Source: an uncultured Bacilli bacterium
GTDB taxonomy: Bacteria; Bacillota_I; Bacilli_A; RF39; UBA660
Length of the DNA stretch: 55,508 nt
Reading direction: 5' to 3'
NCBI GenBank assembly: GCA_934086145.1
Contig: CAKOHV010000010.1
Span: 1 to 55,508 of the forward strand
Every line of letters begins with the position of its first letter. The first letter of the stretch is position 1. The position numbers and the translations under genes are program-made. Of this stretch, positions 16,554-25,300 are shown piece after piece. Under the pieces are notes generated by a model. The model saw only the letters and a program-made list of their open reading frames with translations. It was not told the DNA's origin and made no database searches.

Positions 16554-18410
16554 TTACTCTATTTTAGGACATCCAATAGTGTCTAAAGCATAATTAAGAT
16601 TAGTTATAGACGAAACGTTAGCCAAAATTTCATTGTATTTATCAAGAGTTTCATATGCTTTTGTGTATGCATACTTAGTATGATAATCAGAAACCAAATC
16701 ACCTATCACTCCATCATTGCCAATTCCCCAACCGTAATACAAATCATCTTCAAGTTTTTCTAACATTTGTGTTCTTATTGATTGTTGTTCATTTAAGAAA
16801 TTTACAACATCTTCATTTAAATTTGTATTTTGCTGCAAATACTGTGTCAGCAAATTAGATTCATCAATAAGTTTTTTTTGCAATTCACAACATTTATCAT
16901 AAATTTCATTTCCTTGCATCGACTGTGCATACTCAGCTTCATAATCCTTATACTTAGCTTTAATTTTTTCAAATTCTATCTTATAATCATCTTGTTTAGT
17001 GCCAGCTAAAATATTTTTCCTTGGCATTGTTAAAAAGGTTCCATCATCCGCAAAATTAGTATCAGCTATATTCATCTCATTCAAGTCAGAATCATAACAT
17101 GTCAAAGTACCATCAGAATCCTTAACTGCAAAATACCCAATATTAGGATCCCTAGTTAAAACTTTAGTATTACCATTCATACCAACGTATGTAAGACTAG
17201 TACAATTTTCATCAAAGTATTTTGCAGCATCACGATAACTGATATTAACATTTTCACCATTTACTCCCTTAACTTCAAGGCTAACCTGACCATCGACAAC
17301 AGACTTTATAAAAGTATTGTCGCCACTCTGGGCAATAGTGACATCAACATTTTGTTCTTCAGCATTTTTATATCTATAACTACTTTCATTTTTATTCAAT
17401 TCAGCATAATAAGAACGTAATTCATCATCAGTATACGCAGTCGACTGAATTTTCTGACCATTGATTTCAAATTCACCACCATAAAGTGATTTTACTGTTC
17501 CATCTGACAAAATTTGTATTTGTTCACCATTTTTTAATGTAATTGTTCTAACACCATTTTCTTCACTAACGACGTATTTTTCAGTACCAATAGTAATTTC
17601 ATCACCAACTTTTAATTCAGATAAATTAACTTCTGTAATATTTTCTTGTTCATCAGTTTCGTTGTCTTCATCACTTTCACCATTGGTATCACTACTTCCA
17701 GATTCTTCTTGATTATTACTCAAATCAGGTCGTAATGTTCCATCTTCATAGAAAGAAGAAGGTTTTTCTATTACATTTCCATTAGCATCATAATAAGTAA
17801 CATTCTTTTTAAGTTTACCATCTTCTCCAACTTCGTATGTAATTACAGAGTAATTTCCATCTGAATCATACCATTTAGTTGAAGTGATCTTACCATTTTC
17901 CATGCTATACTCTACTACTATATTACCATTTTTATCTTTAATAACAAGTGAATTATCACTTTCTGTAATATCATATTTGTCCTCAGAAAAGTTATTTTTT
18001 ACATAATTTATTGTTTGTTCTTGAGCTTTTTCTTCACGAAGACTAGAAATAGTTTTTCTTTCACCATTAGTATCATCTTTATAAGTTAAAGTACTTCCAT
18101 CATCCTTATAAGCTTTAATTGTTTCTTCAGTAAATGACATATTATTCGCCGCAATTACCGATACTACTTGAGCCCAACTTTCAAAATTAGCATGAAAATC
18201 CCCAAATGTCGAAGCATTTTCATTCCATGTATTAAGTAATATAGTCCCCAGTTCGCCAAAAAGAACACTTTCTGGTCCCACATTAACTTCTTCATTAACA
18301 ATTTTATTTGCTTCTGATAAAGCATCAGACAATGCATTGAACGCTGTTTCCAACGTATCCATCTTATTTTTTACTTCTTCAACATTAAACTTTTCAGAAA
18401 TTTCTGCCAT
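16554..18410 (-). CDS. repeat-containing T7SS substrate-like protein (paralog A)
   Basis: Protein of 618 residues. About 1-115 is a helical LXG/WXG-like head (KFNVEEVKNKMDTLETAFNA; GDFHANFESWAQVVSV). About 135-230 carries YD-like beta repeats (VVEYSMENGKITSTKWYDSD; KKNVTYYDANGNVIEKP). An acidic Ser/Glu linker follows, then a KNGEQIQILSDG module, one module of the YVGMNGNTKVLTRDP type, and a unique helical tail of about 165 residues (KIKAKYKDYEAEYAQSMQGN onward). No signal peptide and no recognised toxin motif. ATG 18410 follows AGGTG; a GTG at 18419 would only add Met-Lys-Lys. The first 689 bases nearly duplicate the start of the gene at 20194-22176. Confidence 0.8.
   Translation of the reverse strand: MAEISEKFNVEEVKNKMDTLETAFNALSDALSEANKIVNEEVNVGPESVLFGELGTILLNTWNENASTFGDFHANFESWAQVVSVIAANNMSFTEETIKAYKDDGSTLTYKDDTNGERKTISSLREEKAQEQTINYVKNNFSEDKYDITESDNSLVIKDKNGNIVVEYSMENGKITSTKWYDSDGNYSVITYEVGEDGKLKKNVTYYDANGNVIEKPSSFYEDGTLRPDLSNNQEESGSSDTNGESDEDNETDEQENITEVNLSELKVGDEITIGTEKYVVSEENGVRTITLKNGEQIQILSDGTVKSLYGGEFEINGQKIQSTAYTDDELRSYYAELNKNESSYRYKNAEEQNVDVTIAQSGDNTFIKSVVDGQVSLEVKGVNGENVNISYRDAAKYFDENCTSLTYVGMNGNTKVLTRDPNIGYFAVKDSDGTLTCYDSDLNEMNIADTNFADDGTFLTMPRKNILAGTKQDDYKIEFEKIKAKYKDYEAEYAQSMQGNEIYDKCCELQKKLIDESNLLTQYLQQNTNLNEDVVNFLNEQQSIRTQMLEKLEDDLYYGWGIGNDGVIGDLVSDYHTKYAYTKAYETLDKYNEILANVSSITNLNYALDTIGCPKIE
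17722..18410 (-). repeat. 689-bp near-identical direct repeat, copy A
   Basis: Aligns without gaps to 21488-22176. By eye only scattered substitutions separate the two (on the order of a few per cent). It covers the first 229 codons of each paralog. Both copies lie in the same orientation 3.8 kb apart. Confidence 0.9.
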
Positions 18411-18433
18411 TTTTTTCACACCTAACTATTAGT

Positions 18434-18733
18434 TTAATTAGAAAAAGACACAGCCGCACTAATTTTTTCAGTCAACTCAAGTTCAGCATTTGCAACATTT
18501 GAATAAAATAAAGATGAGTAAGCCCTTAATACAATCGGTAAAGAATGCATTGCTGGATAAAACTCTTCACATTTTGCCTTGAAAGTTTGATAACTTGATC
18601 CATCCCAAGCCTCTTGTAAACCTGCTATTCCATTTATAATAATTCCAATCTGCTCTTCAATAACAAGAACTTTATCACTTAATTTATTAGTAAACTCAAA
18701 AATCTTATCACTATCTACAGCAAAATCATACAT
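18434..18733 (-). CDS. WXG100 family protein (T7SS)
   Basis: Protein of 99 residues: first helix (SDKIFEFTNKLSDKVLVIEE), turn EAWDGSSYQTF near 43-53 (canonical W-x-G plus downstream aromatic), second helix (PIVLRAYSSLFYSNVANAEL). A standard WXG100 candidate for export or for escorting the large protein encoded 23 bases downstream. It follows the terminator at 18764-18787, so it should have its own promoter in the 100-base gap or depend on read-through; I see no clear consensus there. Confidence 0.87.
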   Translation of the reverse strand: MYDFAVDSDKIFEFTNKLSDKVLVIEEQIGIIINGIAGLQEAWDGSSYQTFKAKCEEFYPAMHSLPIVLRAYSSLFYSNVANAELELTEKISAAVSFSN

Positions 18734-18763
18734 ACAATCACCTTCCTATACTTCAAGTATATT

Positions 18764-18825
18764 ATAAATAAAAGGCCACAGCCTTTTACTTATAATATAC
18801 TGTGTCCTATTAGACACAGTATATT
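18764..18825 (-). terminator. double hairpin: terminator after the EsaB/WXG operon
   Basis: Read on the minus strand, the first hairpin has 13-base perfect arms (AATATACTGTGTC / GACACAGTATATT, 18794-18825). Seven bases later AAAAGGC-TGTG-GCCTTTT (18770-18787) is followed by a T-rich run. The second hairpin is a typical terminator. The first may tune mRNA stability or partial read-through into the WXG100 gene. Confidence 0.75.
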
Positions 18826-18833
18826 AAATATTA

Positions 18834-19154
18834 TTAATTATTTTTATAAATACTTTGTGTTTCTGAACTTAAATTACTAGCATTTTTACCAATTGTATTT
18901 AAAGCTTCTCCCAACAAATGTTGTGCTTCTTCTTGGTAACTTTTTACTGCTTGAGCAGTATCAGAAGACCATTGACTACTAATAAAAGAACCTAATTTAC
19001 CTCCAATAGAGCCATCACCAGAGTTACCAACGTGATTACTTACGCTCTTATTAGCATTTGAAAATTGAGTAAAAGATTCAGTTGATTGGCTACTTAAATT
19101 AGATTGTGCTTGTCTTAATGCTTCAGCATTTACTGAAGTTTGAAAATCTGCCAT
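18834..19154 (-). CDS. ESAT-6/WXG100-like small protein
   Basis: Protein of 106 residues, Ser/Gln/Asn-rich, two helical regions (NAEALRQAQSNLSSQSTESF; TAQAVKSYQEEAQHLLGEAL) joined by a Gly-rich stretch (NSGDGSIGGKLGSF) and QWSSD in place of a strict W-x-G. No signal peptide. Third gene after the promoter at 19890-19918, in an EsaB-WXG-WXG unit. Probable heterodimer partner or secreted product of the neighbouring 107-residue protein. Confidence 0.75.
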   Translation of the reverse strand: MADFQTSVNAEALRQAQSNLSSQSTESFTQFSNANKSVSNHVGNSGDGSIGGKLGSFISSQWSSDTAQAVKSYQEEAQHLLGEALNTIGKNASNLSSETQSIYKNN

Positions 19155-19187
19155 TTCACACCTCTTTCCTATTATAAAGTTTACTTA

Positions 19188-19511
19188 TTATCCTATAATT
19201 TTAATGTTTGCTGAAATAGTTTCTTCAGCATTAGTAGCAGTAGTCTCAGCTTTTTGAGCGTGACTAGCTAATTGTGCAGAAATTTCTTCTGCTTTTGGTT
19301 TCATTTGAGCTTCATATCTAGCAAGAAATGCTTGATAATCTGTACTATCTTCACCCATTGCATTACCAGCAATTTTTCTTACAGCAGAATCAATATTTGC
19401 AACTGCAGCATCGAAATTTTCTTTTGCTGATGAAATTTCAGATGATAATTCATGTATACCAGATGGAGTTATATTTAAATCAGCTCCTGCAACACCTTCA
19501 CCTGTAGCCAT
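19188..19511 (-). CDS. WXG100-like small protein with degenerate motif
   Basis: Protein of 107 residues with helix 1 (IHELSSEISSAKENFDAAVA), a turn reading NAMGEDSTDYQAF (Met in place of Trp but the downstream tyrosine/phenylalanine pattern kept) and helix 2 (EEISAQLASHAQKAETTATN). Good GGAGGTG site. Close in design to WXG100 proteins exported by EssC. The N-terminus begins with MATGEGVAGADLNITPSG, not helical. Confidence 0.78.
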   Translation of the reverse strand: MATGEGVAGADLNITPSGIHELSSEISSAKENFDAAVANIDSAVRKIAGNAMGEDSTDYQAFLARYEAQMKPKAEEISAQLASHAQKAETTATNAEETISANIKIIG

Positions 19512-19526
19512 ATCTATTTCACCTCC

Positions 19527-19784
19527 TTAAATAAGTATTAACTTAGTACCATTTAATATACCGTTTTCCATTACCGTTTTACTGACATCATAAATAGTAC
19601 CATTGTTAGCATTTATTAATGATAAAGTATCACTCATAGGAAAAGCTCCATTACTCATATCATTAATTGCTTTATTTAATAAGAATATAATTTCAATAGT
19701 CTTCTTATTAATAGGAATGAATATATTGTATCTTTCCTCAATGCTAGGAACAATCAAATCTACACAGACTTTATTATTATTCAT
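19527..19784 (-). CDS. EsaB/YukD-like ubiquitin-fold T7SS protein (copy 2)
   Basis: Protein of 85 residues resembling the product of 6541-6792: strand-rich start (NNKVCVDLIVPSIEERYNIF), PINKKTIEIIFLLNKAI helix, then a strand-rich second half ending GTKLILI. It leads an operon with two WXG100-like genes, on the same strand as EssC copy 2. With the first copy, this gives one EsaB-like protein per EssC in the window, consistent with two T7SS modules. Confidence 0.8.
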   Translation of the reverse strand: MNNNKVCVDLIVPSIEERYNIFIPINKKTIEIIFLLNKAINDMSNGAFPMSDTLSLINANNGTIYDVSKTVMENGILNGTKLILI

Positions 19785-19889
19785 AATAAAACCTCCATAT
19801 CGTATTGTAGATTTAAGAACATATTGAGTAGTTTACCATTTCTGCTACCAAATTCCCCTAGAACTATTCACTACACTCTTATACTAACA

Positions 19890-19918
19890 ATGATACATTA
19901 ATTTGATTTTAATGTCAA
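19890..19918 (-). promoter_or_regulatory. sigma-A promoter of the EsaB-WXG operon
   Basis: Minus strand TTGACA (19918-19913), 17-base spacer, TATCAT (19895-19890). It lies about 105 bases before the EsaB-like start, leaving a leader of about 100 bases. Confidence 0.7.
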
Positions 19919-20084
19919 TGAATATAGGAAAAAGTAAAAATTTTTTTACAGATAAACCTTTCATATAATTACAAAGCAATATAATTCTGTTAGAAAAAAT
20001 AAACTAAATAAAAGGAGAAAAATTTATAAAAATTTTTAACTAAATATTTAAAAAGTTACAATTAGGTACTTCTTGATTAAATAT

Positions 20085-20116
20085 TAAAAAAAATGATTTT
20101 TCAATCATTCTTTTTA
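20085..20116 (-). terminator. terminator after repeat protein B
   Basis: Minus strand AATGATT pairs with AATCATT across GAAA, with A-rich and T-rich flanks extending the stem and a TTTTTT tract after it. Located about 80 bases past the stop of the gene at 20194. Confidence 0.65.
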
Positions 20117-20193
20117 ATATTTATAAATTTTACATCAATGATACTAAATCAATAAGTAAAAGGTCATATTTCGGTATTCTACACGATAGAAAA

Positions 20194-22176
20194 TTACTGT
20201 TTAATAGAACCATCTTCATTAAATGAAGTATCAGCAATGTCTATCTCTTTCAAATTTGCATCATAGCACGTCAAAGTACCATTAGAATCCCTAACCGCAA
20301 AACAACCAGTACTAGGATCTTTAGTCATAGTTTTTAGATGAGAATTTTTACCCATATATGTAAGACTAGTACAATTTTGGTCGAAATACTGTGCAGCATC
20401 TTTATATTTAGCAGTAGTTTCATTTCCAAATACATCTTTAAACTGAAGCCATACCTTTCCGTTTTCTACAGTTTTTACAACAGTGCCGGTGTCAGTAGCG
20501 CTATTATTCCCACTATGAATTACATATTGACATTTTCCAGTACTCTCATCTAATACAGTATAATCTATGTACTTCTGTTTCAAGTTAGTATCATAATATG
20601 TTACCTCATCACCATCTTTAACAACAAAGCAATCAATATTAGAATCTTTGGTCATAGTTTTTTCATGACCATTTTGACCTATATATTTAATACTAGTACA
20701 ATTCTCATCAAGATATTTTGTTACATCTTTATAAGTAGTCTTAACATCTTGACCACTTGCATCGGTAATTTTAATAGTAACTTCACCATTAGAAATAGTT
20801 TTTGCAACAGAATTACCATTAGCATCATTAAAATAATAAGTCGAATCACCATTGGCTTTATCTTCAACCACATAACCACCTGTACTAGAATCTCTAGTCA
20901 TAACCTTATTATGGCCATCCTTTCCAACATAATTAATGCTAGTAACCTCGTCACCGAGCCAAGTTCTTACAGTTTTATCACTAGGAAATAATTCTTGACC
21001 ATCTTTATTTATAAACGTTAGAGTAGCTACACCGTTTTCAACAGAGAATTTAGCAACTTGAACATCATCATGATAATGTATTTCTCTCACATAATCTCCA
21101 TTTTCCAAATTTGTTACATACTCAGTACAGTTAGAATCATTATAGAAATTAACATCAACATTTTGTCCTTCAGCATTTTTATAACTATAATTACTTTTAC
21201 CTTTATTTAGCTCAGCGTAGTAACTACGCAATTCCTCATCAGTATAAGCCGTCGACCCAATTTTCTGACCATTAATTTCTACTTCACCACCATAAAGTGT
21301 TTTTACCGTTCCATCAGACATAATTTGTATTTGTTCACCATTTTTTAATGTAATTGTTCTGACACCATTTTTTTCACTAACAACACATTCTTCTGTACCA
21401 ATAGTAACTGTATCGCCATCTTTTAAGTCAGACAAATTACCGGTTTTAGGTACTACTTCTGTTGATTCATCCCCACTCGAACCAGTTAAATCAGGTCGTA
21501 ATGTCCCATCTTCATAGAAAGAAGAAGGTTTTTCTATCACATTTCCATTAGCATCATAATAAGTAACATTCTTTTTAAGTTTACCATCTTCTCCAACTTC
21601 ATATGTAATTACAGAGTAATTTCCATCTGAATCATACCATTTAGTTGAAGTGATCTTACCATTTTCCATACTATATTCTACTACTATATTACCATTTTTA
21701 TCTTTAATAACAAGTGAATTATCACTTTCTGTAATATCATATTTGTCCTCAGGAAAGTTATTCTTTACATAATTTATTGTTTGTTCTTGAGCTTTTTCTT
21801 CACGAAGACTTGAAATAGACTTTCTTTCACCAGTAGTATCATCTTTATAAGTTAAAGTACTTCCGTCATCCTTATAAGCTTTAATTGTTTCTTCAGTAAA
21901 TGACATATTATTTGCCGCAATTACCGATACTACTTGAGCCCAACTTTCAAAATTAGCATGAAAATCCCCAAATGTCGAAGCATTTTCATTCCATGTATTA
22001 AGTAATATAGTCCCAAGTTCACCAAAAAGAGCACTTTCCGGTCCCACATTAACTTCTTCATTAACAATTTTATTTGCTTCTGATAAAGCATCAGATAATG
22101 CATTGAACGCTGTTTCCAACGTATTCATCTTATTTTTTACTTCTTCAACATTAAACTTTTCAGTAACATCAGCCAT
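20194..22176 (-). CDS. repeat-containing T7SS substrate-like protein (paralog B)
   Basis: Protein of 660 residues, paralog of 16554-18410. The first 229 residues are almost identical to it (helical export-like head plus YD-like repeats). A shorter acidic linker and the KNGEQIQIMSDG module follow. It then carries three modules of about 75-110 residues (Y-x-G-x-N/D-G/S-H-x-K-x-M-T-K/R-D, then a Y-Y/C-x-D strand) where paralog A has one. It stops at DIADTSFNEDGSIKQ, the point where paralog A goes on into a helical tail of about 165 residues, so B appears to have lost the tail. No signal peptide. It has its own promoter and terminator and so is separately expressed. Confidence 0.8.
   Translation of the reverse strand: MADVTEKFNVEEVKNKMNTLETAFNALSDALSEANKIVNEEVNVGPESALFGELGTILLNTWNENASTFGDFHANFESWAQVVSVIAANNMSFTEETIKAYKDDGSTLTYKDDTTGERKSISSLREEKAQEQTINYVKNNFPEDKYDITESDNSLVIKDKNGNIVVEYSMENGKITSTKWYDSDGNYSVITYEVGEDGKLKKNVTYYDANGNVIEKPSSFYEDGTLRPDLTGSSGDESTEVVPKTGNLSDLKDGDTVTIGTEECVVSEKNGVRTITLKNGEQIQIMSDGTVKTLYGGEVEINGQKIGSTAYTDEELRSYYAELNKGKSNYSYKNAEGQNVDVNFYNDSNCTEYVTNLENGDYVREIHYHDDVQVAKFSVENGVATLTFINKDGQELFPSDKTVRTWLGDEVTSINYVGKDGHNKVMTRDSSTGGYVVEDKANGDSTYYFNDANGNSVAKTISNGEVTIKITDASGQDVKTTYKDVTKYLDENCTSIKYIGQNGHEKTMTKDSNIDCFVVKDGDEVTYYDTNLKQKYIDYTVLDESTGKCQYVIHSGNNSATDTGTVVKTVENGKVWLQFKDVFGNETTAKYKDAAQYFDQNCTSLTYMGKNSHLKTMTKDPSTGCFAVRDSNGTLTCYDANLKEIDIADTSFNEDGSIKQ
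20230..20970 (-). repeat. three internal modules in paralog B
   Basis: Recurrent coding modules begin near 20970, 20735 and 20410 (minus strand reading). Each encodes a TS-[IL]-x-Y-[VIM]-G start, an M-T-[KR]-D turn and a C/Y-F/Y-x-V-x-D strand. The DNA around 20328-20410 and 20653-20735 is visibly similar. Paralog A has a single equivalent near 17120-17215. Confidence 0.75.
21488..22176 (-). repeat. 689-bp near-identical direct repeat, copy B
   Basis: Partner of 17722-18410: same length, same strand, gap-free, covering the first 229 codons. The upstream flanks beyond the start codons are unrelated, so the boundary lies at or near the ATG. Confidence 0.9.
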
Positions 22177-22223
22177 TTTTCATTCCTCACCATCATAATA
22201 TTTGCTATATTCTTATACTTTTA

Positions 22224-22252
22224 ATAATAGCATAATCTATCCAGAATAACAA
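22224..22252 (-). promoter_or_regulatory. promoter of repeat protein B
   Basis: Minus strand TTGTTA (22252-22247), 17-base spacer ending in TGC, TATTAT (22229-22224), an extended -10 type. About 48 bases before the start codon. Confidence 0.65.
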
Positions 22253-22347
22253 CACATTAAAAAAGAGCAATTTTGAACTGAACACCATTTTTACTTTTTA
22301 AATAATATTCATATCATTATTACTCTTTTTTACATTTTTTACTCTTT

Positions 22348-25300
22348 TTATAATCTTTCGTAGTCTTCTTCTTCGCCCATTTCTGAAATATACTTAACTA
22401 AAACAGTTGTATTTCCATCAATGAAGTAACCAAAGTTCTTATCAAGTTTGGTTGATAATACTCTTGAAGACAAGGTTGATTTAAATGTATATTGTGTTGA
22501 AATGCCATTACCAAGCCACATACATCTTGTACTAGATATTGCATCTTTATACCATGGATCAAATTCACATTTTTTCAAATTATCAACAGTATCGATGAAG
22601 ATAAAATGTACTTTAGGCATTGTTTTAATCATTGAAAGAAGTCCACCAAAGGCTCCATCAAATTCTGAACCTAACATATTTTTGAATTTATCTATGCCAA
22701 CTATTACACAAACATATTCCCCATATGATTTCAAAGATTCCATATCGAAGCCTGAATCTTTATATTTTTCATACATATCGAAAACAAATTTACCAAATTG
22801 TTTAAAACAACTTAGAATATTATTATCAAAATACGATACATATGGAGCATAATCTTTATAAACTTTTTCCATATCAAAGACATAACATTGTTTATTTAAG
22901 ATATTAGATATTTCTTTAATAAATAAACCACCAAAGGTTTGAATATCACTAAATTCCATCCCTGTTATAACATGACCAAAATATTTAACTACATCAACAT
23001 TTCTAACATTAAGTGATTCTTTCTCGATACCAACTGGTACAGCATTTAATTTTAGAACACTTGCGCTACATTCTGATACTGTAACAACATCTGGTAAAAC
23101 AGGGATCTTAGGTGCTGTAATTTTATATTTTTCATTTAGTTCTTTTATCTTATCCATAACGAAATTATTTAGTGTTTCTTTGTCTGTTGGTACAGCAGAT
23201 TGGAATTCATATACTTCGTCTAATTTTACTAAACCACGTCCAGATATATTAGCTGGTTCTAGTTTTGTTCTTGATAGTAATGATGAATAGTCATATTTAT
23301 CATTCATTTGTAATACTAAGTGGTTTGGTAAGTATTGTGATAATCTTGATCTTATACCATTTGAAGTTGTTGATGAGATTATAAAGTATACACCATATTT
23401 CTGACAATCTCTGGTAATGGTTATTAAAGTATCAAACGTTGCATCACCATAGTTTTCATTATATAATTCAAAACCATTTATTACAACCACAATATTTGGT
23501 ACAACATTTCCTGTGGCTTTAGAATAAGATATATAATCGCCACCATAATCAGCAAACATTTTTTTCCTTTTAGCTACTGTTTCACTAATAATTTTCCATA
23601 AGTTCATTACTTTATCCGTATCATTTTGTAAAACAACATCACCAACTTGTGGTGCTTTACGGTATATTTTTAAAGTTTCAGCACCAAAGTCTAGTAAGTA
23701 CATATTTAATTCTTCAGGTGAATAAGTTGTAATACAAGAATACACGATAGAATTTATTAATTCTTCTTTACCACTATCCGCCATACCATAAATAATCCAG
23801 TTCCCACCAGTTGTAATAGGCATTGTAAGTAAACCTTGTTTTTGTAAATCAGGAGCATCATATTCACCAATTACTGGTTCAATATTACAATCAATTTTCT
23901 TATATTCATATTTTTCTTTTAAACCATCAACATATATAACTGCTGGTAAAGCATTTAGCCATAATTGTTTTACATGAATATTTTCTTTTTTAGCCATTTC
24001 TACTAAGTATTTCATAACATTTGGTAATTCTTCACCTTTTAAGACCCCAATTGAGTTATTTCGACCATCATCAACGATTTTTACTGGCGCCCCAATAGCA
24101 TTAATAAATTGAATTGAGTTATCAACACGTTTCTTTCTGACGTCAGATTCATAGTATGGTGAACCCGTCCAAGCGGATTGTCCTAAGGCAAAATACTCAT
24201 CATAACCTACTTGTAGGAAGAAACGACCTGTTTCTTTTAAAGAAGCGGCATCAGGTCTTTTAATCATTTCTTGACTATCTGATCGATCTTGTACTTTTAA
24301 ACATACTTTAAATTTAGAGTTAGACCAAATTTGATCATTAACTACCCCACTTGGCTTTTGGGTAGCCAAAATTAAGTGAACACCTAAGGAACGACCTATA
24401 CGAGCCGTTGAAATAAGTTCGTTCATGAAATCTGGCTGTTGAGATTTTAATTCAGCAAACTCATCACTTATTATAAATAAATGTGATATTGGTTTCTTAA
24501 CTTGACCATTTCGATAAAGTCTTTGATATTTATAAATATCAATTGTTGATTCTCCAACAGCATCACGTGCTTTATTAAATTCAGCTTGACGACGTTTTAA
24601 TTCACTTTGTAAGGATGCCAAACTACGATTAATTCCATTAACATCAAGGTTAGTAATAGTTCCTGCTAAGTGTGGTAATTTTAATCCTGTTTCTCTATTT
24701 TCAAAAGCCCCTGCCAAGCCACCACCTTTGTAGTCGATAAGAACAAATTGGACTTCATAAGGATGGTAGTTAATGGCCATACTTAAGATAAACGTTATAA
24801 TAAATTCTGATTTACCAGAACCTGTCATACCTGCTACTAAACCATGTGGTCCATGAGCTTTTTCATGTAAATCCAATTTAAATAATTCACCATATTCATT
24901 AATTCCAACTGGGGCTGATAAGCTATTAATTGGATCATTATCTTTCCATTTACTAATAACATTCAATTGATTAACATTAGAAACATTATACATTTCTAAG
25001 AAAGAATAAGTTGTTGGTAAAACAAACTTTCCACCATTTATTGCAATTGGAATATTAGATATAACATAAGCATACTTTTCTAATGAACCAAACATAAAAT
25101 CCGGTATAAAGTTAATCTTTTTATTATCAATTAAGACTCTTTCAAAGACTCCACCACTATGTTCATCAACGCTTATAAAGTGTTCTACTTCATTAGGTAA
25201 GGAGTTTAATCTTTCAGTACAAATAATTAAACTGATTCCCATATATTGTTGGGATTCCATCACACTTCTGATGATACTTAGATTACGTATTGAATCAATA

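Noticed and set aside
18764..18825. Double hairpin as a transposon end or attachment site
   Set aside because: The arms are different from each other and a terminator function explains them; no flanking target duplication is visible.
22448..22852. Plus-strand frame of 134 codons within essC copy 2
   Set aside because: Antisense to an unbroken, well-conserved coding region and lacks a start signal; codon pattern is that of the complementary strand.
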